This document shows positions 16,651 through 25,966 of a DNA stretch of 64,000 bases, piece by piece. Source of the stretch: Halarcobacter anaerophilus (lineage in GTDB: Bacteria > Campylobacterota > Campylobacteria > Campylobacterales > Arcobacteraceae). The DNA lies in NCBI RefSeq assembly GCF_006459125.1, contig NZ_CP041070.1:1674001-1738000 (forward strand), read 5' to 3'. Below the pieces are notes generated by a model that worked only from the letters and a program-made list of their open reading frames with translations, had not been told where the DNA came from and searched no databases. Made by a program: the position numbers and the translations under genes. The first letter of the stretch is position 1. Each line of letters opens with the position of its first letter.

Positions 16651-18417
16651 ATGTTCAAGAAACTTTTTATTATTTTCTTACTTTTGATTACTGGATTTTA
16701 TGTTGTTTCCCAAGAGAATGTAAAAACTATTTTTGCCGGAATTGCAATATTTCTTATTGGAATGCATTTTATGGAAGACGGGTTTAAACTCTTTTCAGGC
16801 GGAACTTTAGAAAAAATTTTAGAAAAATTTACCCAAAACAATTATAGATCTCTTCTTACAGGTTTTATCTCAACTTCTATCGTACAAAGTTCATCTTTAA
16901 TCTCGGTAATCGTAATATCTTTTTTATCCGTTGAGATAATCTCTTTAAGCCAAGGTCTTGCAATTATTTTCGGAGCAAACCTAGGAAGCACTACAACTGC
17001 TTGGATTGTTTCGGCTTTAGGTCTTAATATAAAAATATCATTATATGCAATGCCCATGATTATATTCGGTGTAATTTTCAGATTTTCAAAAAACGGCACA
17101 TATGTAGGACTCGGAGATATTTTATTAGGACTTGGTTTTATATTTTTAGGAATCTCTTATATGAAAGAGGGATTTGAGACTCTAAAAGATGCCATAGATT
17201 TATCTCAATATGCTATGCAAGGAGCTTTGGGAATAGCAATTTATGTAGTAATAGGAGCTATTGCAACTGTAATTATTCAATCAAGCGGTGCAACAATGGC
17301 TATAATAATTACCGCATTAGCAGGAGGAAATATTTTATATATAGATGCCTTAGCTTTGGCAATAGGAGCAAATGTAGGTACAACGGTAACTGCCGTTTTG
17401 GGCTCTTTAAGTTCAAATCAAAACGGTAAACGTCTAGCTTTTGGACACTTTGTATTTAATATGATTACAGGACTTATTGCACTTATTTTTATTTATGCTT
17501 TAAAAGATTTAGTGGATATTTTATCCCCTTATTTAGGGATAAGTGAAAACAGTTACTCTATGAAACTTGCACTTTTTCATACCATATTTAATATTTTGGG
17601 AATATCTTTACTTCTTCCTTTTATTCCTTTGATTGTAAAAGTCTCAAAAAATGTTATAAATGATGACAAGTATAAAAAAAGTTCTAAACCTAAATATCTT
17701 TCAAAAGAGAATATCAAAATACCTTATAATGCCATGGTCTCTATTAGAAAAGAGGTTATAAATCTATATGAAAATGCACAAAAAGCTATTCTTCATGCAA
17801 TTTCAATTCATACGAGTGAATTAAAAACAAAAGAAGATTTAGAGAAACTGCCAAATAAAACAAGTACGAAAATCGATACCAATTTAGATGATATTTACCA
17901 AAATAATCTTAAACTGCTTTATAGCGAGATAATAGAGTTTTCGCTTGTTTCCCAACAACATATGAATAAAGAGCAAAATGAGTATGTAACTCAACTCAAA
18001 TTGGCATCAAATATAATTGTTAAAATCTTAAAAGATACAAGAGATATACAAAAAAATATGAACTTCTATCTAAACAGCAGAAACGAGTATATCAAACAAG
18101 AGTATATTCAGATAAGACAAGAACTTGCCTCTTTTATCTTTGAAGTAAATCAATTAAACAATGAAGAGTTGGATGAAGTTGAAACTTCTGCACTCATTCA
18201 GTCAAATAAAGACAGACGAACTACTCTTGATATAGAAAACAGTAAAAGAGTTGATGATCTAATAAGAACCGAAAAAATAACTTCTAAAATGGCAACATCT
18301 CTGATAAACGATTCAACTACAACATCTAATATATGTAAAAACTTATTAAGAATTGCAAATATTATGTTTATTAGAGATGAGCAGCTTAGAAAACTAGGAG
18401 AGAGTGATGAAACTTAA
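16651..18417 (+). CDS. Na+/phosphate cotransporter family protein with PhoU-like tail (NptA type)
   Basis: 588 aa. Two inverted-repeat membrane halves each with the QSS motif: SIVQSSSLISV (about 79-82) and VIIQSSGATMA, plus GANLGSTTTAW and GANVGTTVTA, the Na/Pi-II family repeats. From about residue 350 on the protein is a cytosolic helical domain resembling PhoU. It would import phosphate with sodium. Divergent from an OmpR-type two-component system, whose regulation may include it. A small coiled-coil ORF follows, overlapping its stop. Confidence 0.9.
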   Translation: MFKKLFIIFLLLITGFYVVSQENVKTIFAGIAIFLIGMHFMEDGFKLFSGGTLEKILEKFTQNNYRSLLTGFISTSIVQSSSLISVIVISFLSVEIISLSQGLAIIFGANLGSTTTAWIVSALGLNIKISLYAMPMIIFGVIFRFSKNGTYVGLGDILLGLGFIFLGISYMKEGFETLKDAIDLSQYAMQGALGIAIYVVIGAIATVIIQSSGATMAIIITALAGGNILYIDALALAIGANVGTTVTAVLGSLSSNQNGKRLAFGHFVFNMITGLIALIFIYALKDLVDILSPYLGISENSYSMKLALFHTIFNILGISLLLPFIPLIVKVSKNVINDDKYKKSSKPKYLSKENIKIPYNAMVSIRKEVINLYENAQKAILHAISIHTSELKTKEDLEKLPNKTSTKIDTNLDDIYQNNLKLLYSEIIEFSLVSQQHMNKEQNEYVTQLKLASNIIVKILKDTRDIQKNMNFYLNSRNEYIKQEYIQIRQELASFIFEVNQLNNEELDEVETSALIQSNKDRRTTLDIENSKRVDDLIRTEKITSKMATSLINDSTTTSNICKNLLRIANIMFIRDEQLRKLGESDET

Positions 18418-18643
18418 AAGAATAAGGGAACATCTTGAAGACTTTTTTAAAAATGATAAAAAAGAGATAAAAGATAATAAAGAAAAAATTGATGAACTAA
18501 TAGAAAAACTTTTAGAAAAAAAAGAGTCTTTAGAAAAAAAATTAAATAAAGAAGATGATGATGAAGAGAAAACTCTTATTAAAAAAAAGTTAAAAGCTAT
18601 AAAAAAGCTGGTACAAAAGGCAAAAGAGAGTTTAGCTATTTAA
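18407..18643 (+). CDS. Small charged coiled-coil protein downstream of the Na/Pi transporter
   Basis: 78 aa, almost entirely K/E/D/L heptad-like helix (about residues 10-75), no membrane segment. AGGAGAG sits just upstream of the ATG, which overlaps the transporter stop, so translation is coupled; a GTG one codon earlier is an alternative start. It may be a detached accessory of the PhoU-like tail (speculation). Its 3' end overlaps trmL by 8 nt in antisense. Confidence 0.65.
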   Translation: MKLKRIREHLEDFFKNDKKEIKDNKEKIDELIEKLLEKKESLEKKLNKEDDDEEKTLIKKKLKAIKKLVQKAKESLAI

Positions 18644-19100
18644 ACTCTTTGAAGTTTTGTCTTAAAGCTTCGTAAGCCACTATTGAAACAGAGTTTGCAA
18701 GGTTTAGACTTCTTGCTTCGTTTGCCATAGGAATCGTTATACAGTTTTCTTTGTTTTTTGCCAATAACTCTTCGGGTAATCCTGCATCTTCTCTTCCAAA
18801 GTATATATAATCCCCTGCTTTGTACTCTACGTCAAAATATAGCTGTTTTGTTTTAGTCGTAGCAAAAAAATGTCTGTTGCTTAAAGGATTTTTTGACCAG
18901 AAATCTTCGATATTTTCATACTCTCTTACATCTAACTCAAACCAATAATCAAGACCTGCTCTTCTTACCTCTTTTTCGGTAATATCTCTAAATCCGTAAG
19001 GTTTAATCAAATGTAAAGTAGAATTCATAGCAAAAGCCAATCTTCCTATTGTCCCTACGTTACCCGGAATTCTGGGTTCCAATAATACTATATTAAACAT
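18636..19100 (-). CDS. trmL: tRNA (cytidine/uridine(34)-2'-O)-methyltransferase TrmL
   Basis: 154 aa, the minimal SPOUT length of TrmL. LLEPRIPGNVGTIGRLAFA, YFGREDAGLPEELL and IPMANEARSLNLANSVSIVAYEALRQ are the three knot-forming SPOUT motifs. It methylates the wobble ribose of tRNA-Leu isoacceptors, which include the CAA tRNA encoded at 60.9 kb of this window. It starts 1-2 nt after the purU stop and is likely co-transcribed. Confidence 0.93.
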   Translation of the reverse strand: MFNIVLLEPRIPGNVGTIGRLAFAMNSTLHLIKPYGFRDITEKEVRRAGLDYWFELDVREYENIEDFWSKNPLSNRHFFATTKTKQLYFDVEYKAGDYIYFGREDAGLPEELLAKNKENCITIPMANEARSLNLANSVSIVAYEALRQNFKEFK

Positions 19101-19101
19101 T

Positions 19102-19935
19102 TTATAAAATCACCGTTTTATTACCGAAAACAAAAACTTTGTCTTCTAACAGAAGTTGTAAAGCATTTGATAAAACAACTTTTTCAACATTTCGTCCTGC
19201 TCTTCTCATATCTTCCCAAGAATAAGTATGATCGACTCTTAAAACATCTTGAGCAATAATCGGTCCCTCATCCAAATCATCTGTTACATAGTGAGCTGTA
19301 GCACCTATAATTTTTACACCTCTATGGTGAGCTTGTTTATATGGATTTGCTCCTATAAATGCAGGTAAAAACGAGTGGTGGATATTAAGGACTTGTTTGG
19401 GGAAATTTTCCACAAATTTAGGAGTTAAAATCCTCATATATTTTGCAAGAACTATTATATCCGGAGAATACTCTTTTATCTTTTCAATTACTAAATCTTC
19501 ATGGGCTTCTCTTTCCATATCATCTGCACTGATACAGTGAAAAGGAATATCAAACTTTTCTACCAAATCTCTTAGATAATCGTGATTTGCAATAACGGCT
19601 TTGATATTTGCATCTAATTCACCGCTGTTGTATCTAATAAGTAAATCTCCTAAAACATGAGACTCTTTTGTAGCTAAAATCACTATATCTTTTTTTGATT
19701 TTAAATTTATTTTGATTGTTGATTCTTTTGGAAGAACCTCTTTTAACTCTTTTAAAAGAATGTCGGGATTTAGTTCGCCTGAAATTATTGACCTCATAAA
19801 AAATTTATTTGAATTTTTATCAACAAATTCGGCATTTTGTTCTATATTTAAATGATTTGCAAAAAGGATTTTCGATACATTGTATACAAGCCCTTTTTCA
19901 TCGATTGTATCAATAAGAAGTATATATTCTTTCAT
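19102..19935 (-). CDS. purU: Formyltetrahydrofolate deformylase
   Basis: 277 aa. N-terminal ACT-like domain (about 1-80) followed by the formyltransferase-fold catalytic domain; LNIHHSFLPAFIGANPYKQA and GATAHYVTDDLDEGPII carry the family histidine and aspartate. It hydrolyses 10-formyl-THF to formate and THF, balancing one-carbon pools. Length matches the E. coli protein (280). Adjacent to trmL on the same strand. Confidence 0.93.
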   Translation of the reverse strand: MKEYILLIDTIDEKGLVYNVSKILFANHLNIEQNAEFVDKNSNKFFMRSIISGELNPDILLKELKEVLPKESTIKINLKSKKDIVILATKESHVLGDLLIRYNSGELDANIKAVIANHDYLRDLVEKFDIPFHCISADDMEREAHEDLVIEKIKEYSPDIIVLAKYMRILTPKFVENFPKQVLNIHHSFLPAFIGANPYKQAHHRGVKIIGATAHYVTDDLDEGPIIAQDVLRVDHTYSWEDMRRAGRNVEKVVLSNALQLLLEDKVFVFGNKTVIL

Positions 19936-19996
19936 AGTATTCCTAGTATTATTCCATAACTTAGTTTTAAGTGTGGAATAATACCAAAAAAAAGAT

Positions 19997-21256
19997 TTAA
20001 ATCATTTTAGATAATCGTTTTTTATACTCTTCAATATCTAAATCTTTAACTCTAGCTACACCTGAATCAATAGCTGCTTTAGCAACTGCCGAAGATACTT
20101 CTACAATCAATCTTTTATCAAAAGGTTTTGGCAGGATATACTCTTTTGAATAAACAATATGATCTCCAAAGATCTCTTTAATCTCATCAGTTACAGGTTT
20201 TTTAGCCAAATCTGCAATCGCTTGTGCCGCCGCTTTTTTCATAGCCATATTTATTTTTTTAGCTTGTACGTCAAGAGCCCCTCTAAAAATAAATGGAAAT
20301 CCGATTACGTTATTTACTTGGTTGTTAAAATCACTTCTTCCTGTCCCGACAATAGCTTTATCTCTAATAGCTAAAATATCTTCAGGAAATAATTCAGGAG
20401 TAGGATTTGCAAGAGAAAATACAATAGGCTCATCTGCCATAACAGAAATATGCTCTTGGGTAAATGTTCCCGGTCTTGAAAGTCCAAGTACAACATCTGC
20501 TTCTCTAAAAGCATCAATTTTACTTAAAGGCTCGCTAATAGCAAACTCTTTTTTGTATTTGTTTAAATCTTCTCTTCCCTCATGAATAACTCCTTTTGAG
20601 TCACACATAATAATATTTTTAACACCTACTGCTTTATACATTCTTGAACAAGAAATCGCAGCAGCTCCCGCACCTACGACAACTACTTTTAGATCTTCTA
20701 AATTCTTTTTGATGATATCACAAGCATTTATCAGCCCTGCTGTGGTAATAATAGCCGTTCCGTGTTGATCATCGTGCATTACGGGGATATTTAACTCCTC
20801 AACAAGTTTTCTTTCTATCTCAAAACATTCAGGAGATTTGATATCTTCTAAATTAATACCTCCAAATGTAGGAGAAATCGCTTTACATACATTAACAAAA
20901 TTATCAACATCTGTCTCATCAACTTCAATATCAAAAGAATCGATTGCAGAAAACTTTTTAAATAATACAGATTTACCTTCCATAACGGGCTTTGAAGCAA
21001 GGGCTCCAATATTTCCCAGACCAAGTACAGCTGTACCATTTGAAATAACTGCTACAAGATTTCTTTTTGCAGTATATTTATAAGCATCTTCCGGATTTTC
21101 TTCAATTTCCAAACATGGGAATGCAACACCAGGAGTATATGCCATAGACAAATCTCTTTGTGTCTTCAAGTTTGTTGTAGTTTCAATTGCAAGTTTCCCT
21201 GGACTTGGCAATTCATGATATTCTAAAGCTTCTTCTTTAGTTACTGGTTTACTCAT
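19997..21256 (-). CDS. Malic enzyme (oxaloacetate-decarboxylating malate dehydrogenase)
   Basis: 419 aa, the short prokaryotic type without a phosphotransacetylase domain. MAYTPGVAFPCLEI, GNIGALASKPVMEGK, MHDDQHGTAI and the Rossmann loop VVVGAGAAAISCSRMY are diagnostic. It converts malate to pyruvate, CO2 and NAD(P)H. AGAGGAAGAG precedes the ATG. The upstream region has two sets of 11-bp tandem repeats, hinting at control by an OmpR-type regulator. Confidence 0.93.
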   Translation of the reverse strand: MSKPVTKEEALEYHELPSPGKLAIETTTNLKTQRDLSMAYTPGVAFPCLEIEENPEDAYKYTAKRNLVAVISNGTAVLGLGNIGALASKPVMEGKSVLFKKFSAIDSFDIEVDETDVDNFVNVCKAISPTFGGINLEDIKSPECFEIERKLVEELNIPVMHDDQHGTAIITTAGLINACDIIKKNLEDLKVVVVGAGAAAISCSRMYKAVGVKNIIMCDSKGVIHEGREDLNKYKKEFAISEPLSKIDAFREADVVLGLSRPGTFTQEHISVMADEPIVFSLANPTPELFPEDILAIRDKAIVGTGRSDFNNQVNNVIGFPFIFRGALDVQAKKINMAMKKAAAQAIADLAKKPVTDEIKEIFGDHIVYSKEYILPKPFDKRLIVEVSSAVAKAAIDSGVARVKDLDIEEYKKRLSKMI

Positions 21257-21275
21257 TTCACTCTTCCTCTAATTT

Positions 21276-21297
21276 AAATTGCAACCAAATTGTAACC
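21276..21297. repeat. Tandem 11-bp repeat upstream of malic enzyme
   Basis: AAATTGCAACC directly followed by AAATTGTAACC, one mismatch in 11. It ends about 20 bases before the malic enzyme ATG, in the probable 5' leader or promoter. Confidence 0.6.
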
Positions 21298-21374
21298 TAG
21301 AAAAACTTACAAAAAAGTCTAAAATAATAATATAAACTTATAAATATATTAATTAAAAGTGAATTACATTTTTT

Positions 21375-21406
21375 CTACATCAGATCTACATAATTCCTAC
21401 ATAATT
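21375..21406. repeat. Three direct repeats of CTACAT with 11-bp period
   Basis: CTACAT occurs at 21375, 21386 and 21397; the last two copies extend to CTACATAATT. The spacing of one helical turn is the usual geometry of OmpR-family binding sites. The last copy overlaps the pgeF stop codon by two bases; the region is 120-150 bp upstream of the malic enzyme start. Confidence 0.6.
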
Positions 21407-22079
21407 AGCCTAAGATAGAAATTATTCCTGCAAACCTTCCGCAATTTTTTTCAATCCTATATGAGAAAAAGTCTGTTCCTGAGCATTTGGTACAAATATT
21501 AGTGATTGTTATATTTCTAATACCCAGATCATTTAACAGCTTTTTATTTATTCCTTGCAGATCAATATATCTGTCTTTTTCAAACTCAACTCCAAAGTTG
21601 ATTTTAACGATATTTGAAAGTTTTTCATCCACCTCATAACAGCACTTTTGAATAGAAGGTCCCATAATTACCTCTATATTTTCAACCTTGCAAGCAAATT
21701 CATCTCTCATCTTTAGAGCAGTAACTTCGGAAATCTTTTGAAAAGTTGAGTTTCTTCCCGCATGAACTGCCGCAATTACACCTTTGAATTTATCAAAAAA
21801 TATAATCGGTATACAATCGGCAACCATAACCATAAGAGTTAAACCTTTTTTGTTTGTAATAATTCCATCGCAATTATCTATTATATTTGGAGAGTTTTCA
21901 TCTACGCTTACCACTCTATTCCCATGAACTTGATTCATAGAGATTAGTTTATTTATATCAAATTTGTATTTTTGTGATAGATCAAATCTGTTTTTATCTA
22001 CATTCTCTTTTTTATCGGGCACATGATAAGCAAGATTTCCCTCCTCTTTGTTTGTAAAGGTGTAAAAAATATCATACAT
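21405..22079 (-). CDS. pgeF: Multicopper-polyphenol-oxidase-fold purine nucleoside phosphorylase (YfiH/PgeF family)
   Basis: 224 aa. Metal/active-site residues are visible in QVHGNRVV, VADCIPII and AVHAGRNSTFQK, plus GPSIQKCCYEV. The family (YfiH, LACC1) cleaves purine nucleosides and is also linked to peptidoglycan amino-acid proofreading. I choose the ATG at 22079 with AAGGA six bases upstream, rather than a TTG two codons earlier that touches the ribosome-binding site. Confidence 0.87.
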   Translation of the reverse strand: MYDIFYTFTNKEEGNLAYHVPDKKENVDKNRFDLSQKYKFDINKLISMNQVHGNRVVSVDENSPNIIDNCDGIITNKKGLTLMVMVADCIPIIFFDKFKGVIAAVHAGRNSTFQKISEVTALKMRDEFACKVENIEVIMGPSIQKCCYEVDEKLSNIVKINFGVEFEKDRYIDLQGINKKLLNDLGIRNITITNICTKCSGTDFFSYRIEKNCGRFAGIISILG

Positions 22080-22176
22080 AACCAATCCTTCATATGAGTA
22101 TTGTTTATTTTACAATTTAATATTTAATTTTCTCTTATTGATAATTGGATAAAATCTTCTCTCTTAAAGGAAAAAT

Positions 22177-22980
22177 ATGTCAGATAATAAAGAACTTTTC
22201 ACAATCTTCGGAAACCCCGTAGAACACTCAAAATCACCGCAAATGCAAAACGCAGGATTTAAACATATAAACTATAACGGTGAATATATAAAACACTTAG
22301 TAGAAAACGGAAACGAGATTAAAAATATATTTTTAGACAACGCTTACAAGGGTGCAAATATCACGGTACCGCATAAAGAGTTTGCTTATAAAAATGCCGA
22401 TGAAGTAAGAGGCTTGGCTCAAAAAATCAAAGCCGTAAATACATATATAAATGAAAATGGAAAAGTAATAGCATACAATACCGATGCTCCCGGATTTTTA
22501 AAAGCGATAGAGAGCTTCGGCAGTATAAAATCCGTACTTCTTTTAGGTGCAGGAGGAACGGCAAAAGCTATTAGTCTGGCTTTACAAGAAAAAGGTATAA
22601 AAGTAACCGTTTTAAATAGAAGCGAAGGAAAACTTGACTTTTTTAAAGAGCATAATATAGAGTGCTACTCTTGGGAGACTTTTAATCCAAAAGAGTATGA
22701 CCTAATCGTAAACTCAACAAGTGCAGGATTAAAAGATGAGTATTTACCTTGCGATAAAAATCTTTTAGAAAATCTGTTTAAAACAGCAAAATACGCTTTT
22801 GATTGTGTTTACGGGAAAGTTACGCCGTTTTTAGCCCTAGCAAAAGAGAATGCCTTAGAGATAAAAGATGGGGAAGATATGCTTTTATTCCAAGGTGTTT
22901 TAGCATTTGAATACTTTACAAATACAAAAGCCGATGAAAGTTTGGTTGAAGCTATGAGAAAAGGTTTAAAAGAAAAGTAA
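22177..22980 (+). CDS. aroE: Shikimate dehydrogenase
   Basis: 267 aa. FTIFGNPVEHSKSPQMQN, NITVPHKEFAYK (catalytic lysine), YNTDAPGFLKA (aspartate) and the NADP loop LLLGAGGTAKAI define AroE; GLKDEYLPC and FQGVLAFEYF complete the C-terminus. Step four of the shikimate pathway. AAAGGAAA precedes the ATG. It is flanked by divergent pgeF and a convergent exonuclease gene. Confidence 0.95.
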   Translation: MSDNKELFTIFGNPVEHSKSPQMQNAGFKHINYNGEYIKHLVENGNEIKNIFLDNAYKGANITVPHKEFAYKNADEVRGLAQKIKAVNTYINENGKVIAYNTDAPGFLKAIESFGSIKSVLLLGAGGTAKAISLALQEKGIKVTVLNRSEGKLDFFKEHNIECYSWETFNPKEYDLIVNSTSAGLKDEYLPCDKNLLENLFKTAKYAFDCVYGKVTPFLALAKENALEIKDGEDMLLFQGVLAFEYFTNTKADESLVEAMRKGLKEK

Positions 22981-22983
22981 ATC

Positions 22984-23514
22984 TTACTCTTTTACTCTCT
23001 TTTTCATACACTTTAATATCTCATAGGTTTTACTTACGTCATAAGTGGCACTATGGTATGAGAGTGGATCAAAATCAATTCCGTAAAAAAGGCAAGTCTC
23101 ATCCAGTTTTGGATTTTTGATATTGCCGTTTTTATTTAGAGCTTTTACTATTTGTTTGTTCTCTTTCATAGTACAAAAGTGATTTTCAAATTTTACAAGC
23201 TTTTCCAAATGTCTTAACTCAAAGTTTATATTATGGGCAATCAAAGTTTTTGCTCCTTTGCAAAACTCAATAAACTCTTCATCTTCATTAAAGTATGAGC
23301 TGTAAGTTGCCCCGTTTCTATGAGCTATAATCTTTTCAGGAGTCAATCTATGAACTTCAAAAGAGAAAGGATTTACAGGATAACGTGAGAGATAGTATCT
23401 ATGAAATTTGTCTATTACTTTATAATCACCGTCCACAAACTCCAATTTAACAGCCGCAGCTTCTATCACATCTTGTGGATTCATCGTATTTGTTTCAAAA
23501 TCTATAATAATCAT
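22984..23514 (-). CDS. DnaQ-like 3'-5' exonuclease
   Basis: 176 aa DEDDh-type exonuclease: motif I IIDFETNT (D5, E7), motif II LIAHNINFELRHLE, motif III YHSATYDVSKTYEIL. It is a stand-alone proofreading-like or RNase T-like nuclease and has no extra domain. A second DnaQ-like gene with an ExoX-type tail is at 42.9 kb. Substrate unknown. Confidence 0.87.
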   Translation of the reverse strand: MIIIDFETNTMNPQDVIEAAAVKLEFVDGDYKVIDKFHRYYLSRYPVNPFSFEVHRLTPEKIIAHRNGATYSSYFNEDEEFIEFCKGAKTLIAHNINFELRHLEKLVKFENHFCTMKENKQIVKALNKNGNIKNPKLDETCLFYGIDFDPLSYHSATYDVSKTYEILKCMKKRVKE

Positions 23515-23553
23515 AGCGGGATTATATCAATAATAGCGTTAACTCTTTATAAC

Positions 23554-23940
23554 CTACTCTTCGCAACTTGGATTTTTTACATAAAAAGCACATTGCAAAT
23601 TTTCATTTGTGTAGTCGTAATCAATTCTTATATCACAAGATAAATCCTCAAACAAAGCCCTGTTTTCTTGGCAGACAAGGACAACAGTTACACTGTTTTC
23701 ATATTTTATTTGAATATCATAGTCTTTAAAATTTTCCATTAAGATTGGATAGTTTTTATTTAAAAAGACCTTTACTTCAGCTTGAGGTATTCCTCTTCTT
23801 TCTATTGCACTGTTTGCTCTTTTTGTTAAGTTTTTAAGGTCAGGTTTTAACTCAACTAACTCTTCGCTTCTTAAAGAACATCCTGTAAAACTGCCGATAA
23901 TAAATACTAAAAACAAAGTTGAATATACTATTTTTCTCAT
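23554..23940 (-). CDS. Hypothetical lipoprotein
   Basis: 128 aa. Signal peptide with lipobox SFTGC (C21) followed by SLRSEE. The mature domain has four cysteines near the end (VCQ, SCDI, CAF, SCEE) that could form two disulfides. No family recognised. It lies 9 nt after the zinc phospholipase C-like gene on the same strand. Confidence 0.7.
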   Translation of the reverse strand: MRKIVYSTLFLVFIIGSFTGCSLRSEELVELKPDLKNLTKRANSAIERRGIPQAEVKVFLNKNYPILMENFKDYDIQIKYENSVTVVLVCQENRALFEDLSCDIRIDYDYTNENLQCAFYVKNPSCEE

Positions 23941-23949
23941 TTTAAATCC

Positions 23950-24885
23950 TTATGCCCAATACTCTAATTTGTCGTTTTCATCTCTCCCCGTATCCAAATT
24001 CCAATTTGCAAAATATTCCAAATCCTCATTATCGTTAAATACTGCTTCATCTAACACTTTCCAAGTAGCTTGCACCTGTTTGACGGCTTTATGAAAAATA
24101 TCATCATAATGCATAGTTTTACCTTCGGGAACTTGTAGGTTTTCTATAAACTCTTTTTTATTTACCTCTTCAAACTTTGGATAAATCGCTCCGTTATCCA
24201 ATCCTATTATATGTCTTGACAAAGAGGGTAAGTTTTGAGTCTCTTCTATTGCAGAAACCAAAGTGTGAAATCTGCTATGCCAAGTGTCCAATTCCGGAAA
24301 ATTTGACTCAAATTCCTGATTATCCAGCTCTTCTAACATCTTCTGCCATATTGATGATACTGTTTTATTTAATCTACTGGTATCTCCCTCATCACTGCAC
24401 TCTTTTGCAAAAGATTCTAAATGCTCTGTTTCAGATATCTCTCCGTAACCCGTCTCTTTGTAGTAGATATAAACATCTTGATGCATCTCACAATTTCGGT
24501 GTGCCGTCTCATTTCCTTCGTATGGTCCGACTTTTAGTTCCACAACAGGATGAATAACCACATCAGTTACAATATGGGCACTAATACCGCAAAGCCAAGC
24601 AAAAGCTTTTCTTCTCTCTTCAATATCTTCAACAGCCTTTACCTCTTGAATACCTTTTAAAATAAAACTTTTTGTTTTCATAGCTAAGTGCATTAAATCT
24701 GCCCATTTTTTATGCTTGTTAGTTAATGCCAGATAAGGATAATCGGGACTAACAGAACCAAGCTCGGTAAAAGTCAGCCAATCTTCAAGTGCTAAAATAG
24801 CATCATTGCTAAACTTTAACTTCTCAAGTTCACTCTCCGTAGTCGCCCTATCTACGATAGTAATATGTGCATAAGCCCCAGCCAT
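23950..24885 (-). CDS. Zinc-dependent phospholipase C family protein
   Basis: 311 aa. GAYAHITIV at the N-terminus, then AWLCGISAHIVTDVVIHPVVE and ETAHRNCEMHQDVYIY give the histidine/aspartate pattern of the Zn_dep_PLPC family. There is no obvious signal peptide, unlike secreted PLCs, so it may act in the cytoplasm or be a family member with another substrate. The start follows AAGGG-type sequence; a lipoprotein gene follows. Confidence 0.75.
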   Translation of the reverse strand: MAGAYAHITIVDRATTESELEKLKFSNDAILALEDWLTFTELGSVSPDYPYLALTNKHKKWADLMHLAMKTKSFILKGIQEVKAVEDIEERRKAFAWLCGISAHIVTDVVIHPVVELKVGPYEGNETAHRNCEMHQDVYIYYKETGYGEISETEHLESFAKECSDEGDTSRLNKTVSSIWQKMLEELDNQEFESNFPELDTWHSRFHTLVSAIEETQNLPSLSRHIIGLDNGAIYPKFEEVNKKEFIENLQVPEGKTMHYDDIFHKAVKQVQATWKVLDEAVFNDNEDLEYFANWNLDTGRDENDKLEYWA

Positions 24886-24978
24886 AATAAAACCCTTTTT
24901 TGATAATTAGAATTTTATATTATATAATTTATATATTTAGATATTATTAATTTAGAAGTTTGTTTTTTTAATAATTTA

Positions 24979-25845
24979 TTACTGTTCTTTTTCTTCATCA
25001 TTTGGGGTTACAAATTTATCTTTACTGTTTAAAGTCTTTTTTGTTTCACTATTTAGCTTTCTCTCCACTTTTTTTATATCTTCTTGAGAAGTAATATTTT
25101 CCGGAACTATCCCTCTTGAAAGTAAAGTATTTCTTACAGCTTTATTATTAGTAATATGTTCATTTGAAATTTCATTTTCTGTATTCATAATTTTATCTTT
25201 TGCATTATATATTGTAATCTCTGTAGCAAAGTCTTTTGCTTTTAAAAGTATTGTAGGCATAAAATCTGCTAAAGGTTTAGACTTTTCAATATTCCATTTA
25301 TCTTTCATCTCTTGTGTTGTATGATTAAAAAGTGCTTTATCTCCTTTACTTCTAATAAATGCAAAGTTTTCATTTTTGCCAGTTTGTTCATATATCACTT
25401 GTGAAAGCTCTTTTTCTGTTTGCGATAACTTTTGTCTAGCTTGAACTCTTTCTTGCTCTAAAATTCTCTGTTCTATTAACTCTGCTTTTCTAGTTTGAAC
25501 AGCAAAATATGTTTGTGCAAAAGCTATTTGCTCTTTTTTACTATCCCCATTTTGGGCAATAAGATAACAAGCATATCTAGTAAGCATAATATCATCTATT
25601 TCTTTTGTCGCACTAGAACCAATTTGAACCATTTTCCCGACGTCGGCAAAATGGTCTGAAACCTCTTGATTAGATACTTCACAAGCAGTTTTTGCTTTGA
25701 AAATAACATTTTTAAAATTATCCCATTTGGTATAACCTAGAAGTTGTTGTAAATCTCTTGCAAACCAAAAAGAGACATCATCTTCAGTTTTATTTGCAAA
25801 TGATTCAAAGTTATTTGTAAGTGAATTTATAAGCTCTGTTTCCAT
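24979..25845 (-). CDS. dinD: DNA-damage-inducible protein D homologue (DinD)
   Basis: 288 aa. The BRO-N-like N-terminus SFWFARDLQQLLGYTKWDNF, DIMLTRYACYLIAQNGD and the R-x-R/QERILEQERV region are typical of DinD, which in E. coli is an SOS gene whose product inhibits RecA filaments. I use the ATG at 25845, which has GGAG six bases upstream. The gene borders the ABC-3C cassette and is commonly carried on mobile or defence islands. No LexA box was recognised. Confidence 0.87.
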   Translation of the reverse strand: METELINSLTNNFESFANKTEDDVSFWFARDLQQLLGYTKWDNFKNVIFKAKTACEVSNQEVSDHFADVGKMVQIGSSATKEIDDIMLTRYACYLIAQNGDSKKEQIAFAQTYFAVQTRKAELIEQRILEQERVQARQKLSQTEKELSQVIYEQTGKNENFAFIRSKGDKALFNHTTQEMKDKWNIEKSKPLADFMPTILLKAKDFATEITIYNAKDKIMNTENEISNEHITNNKAVRNTLLSRGIVPENITSQEDIKKVERKLNSETKKTLNSKDKFVTPNDEEKEQ

Positions 25846-25868
25846 AAAGTGCTCCAATTTATTTTTTG

Positions 25869-25955
25869 AATGATAACATTAAAAAATATTTTTATTTAAA
25901 AGTATTACACTTTGCAATATCAAATTTTATATATTTAAAAAATAGCGTTATCATT
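25869..25955. repeat. Inverted repeat AATGATAAC between dinD and the DUF2779 stub
   Basis: AATGATAAC at 25869-25877 and its exact complement GTTATCATT at 25947-25955, 69 bp apart, upstream of dinD. It could be a regulator site pair or a scar at the island border; the copy at 25947 touches the end of the truncated gene. Confidence 0.4.
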
Positions 25956-25966
25956 ATCTCCTGCCC

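Noticed and set aside
24979-25845. DinD as a component of the ABC-3C system
   Set aside because: It is separated by a gene stub and its own leader, and DinD homologues occur alone elsewhere; it is treated as a neighbour only.
25945-25960. Fur box (GATAATGATAAC-like on minus strand)
   Set aside because: Only two of the three hexamers match and no iron gene is adjacent; kept only as part of an inverted repeat.
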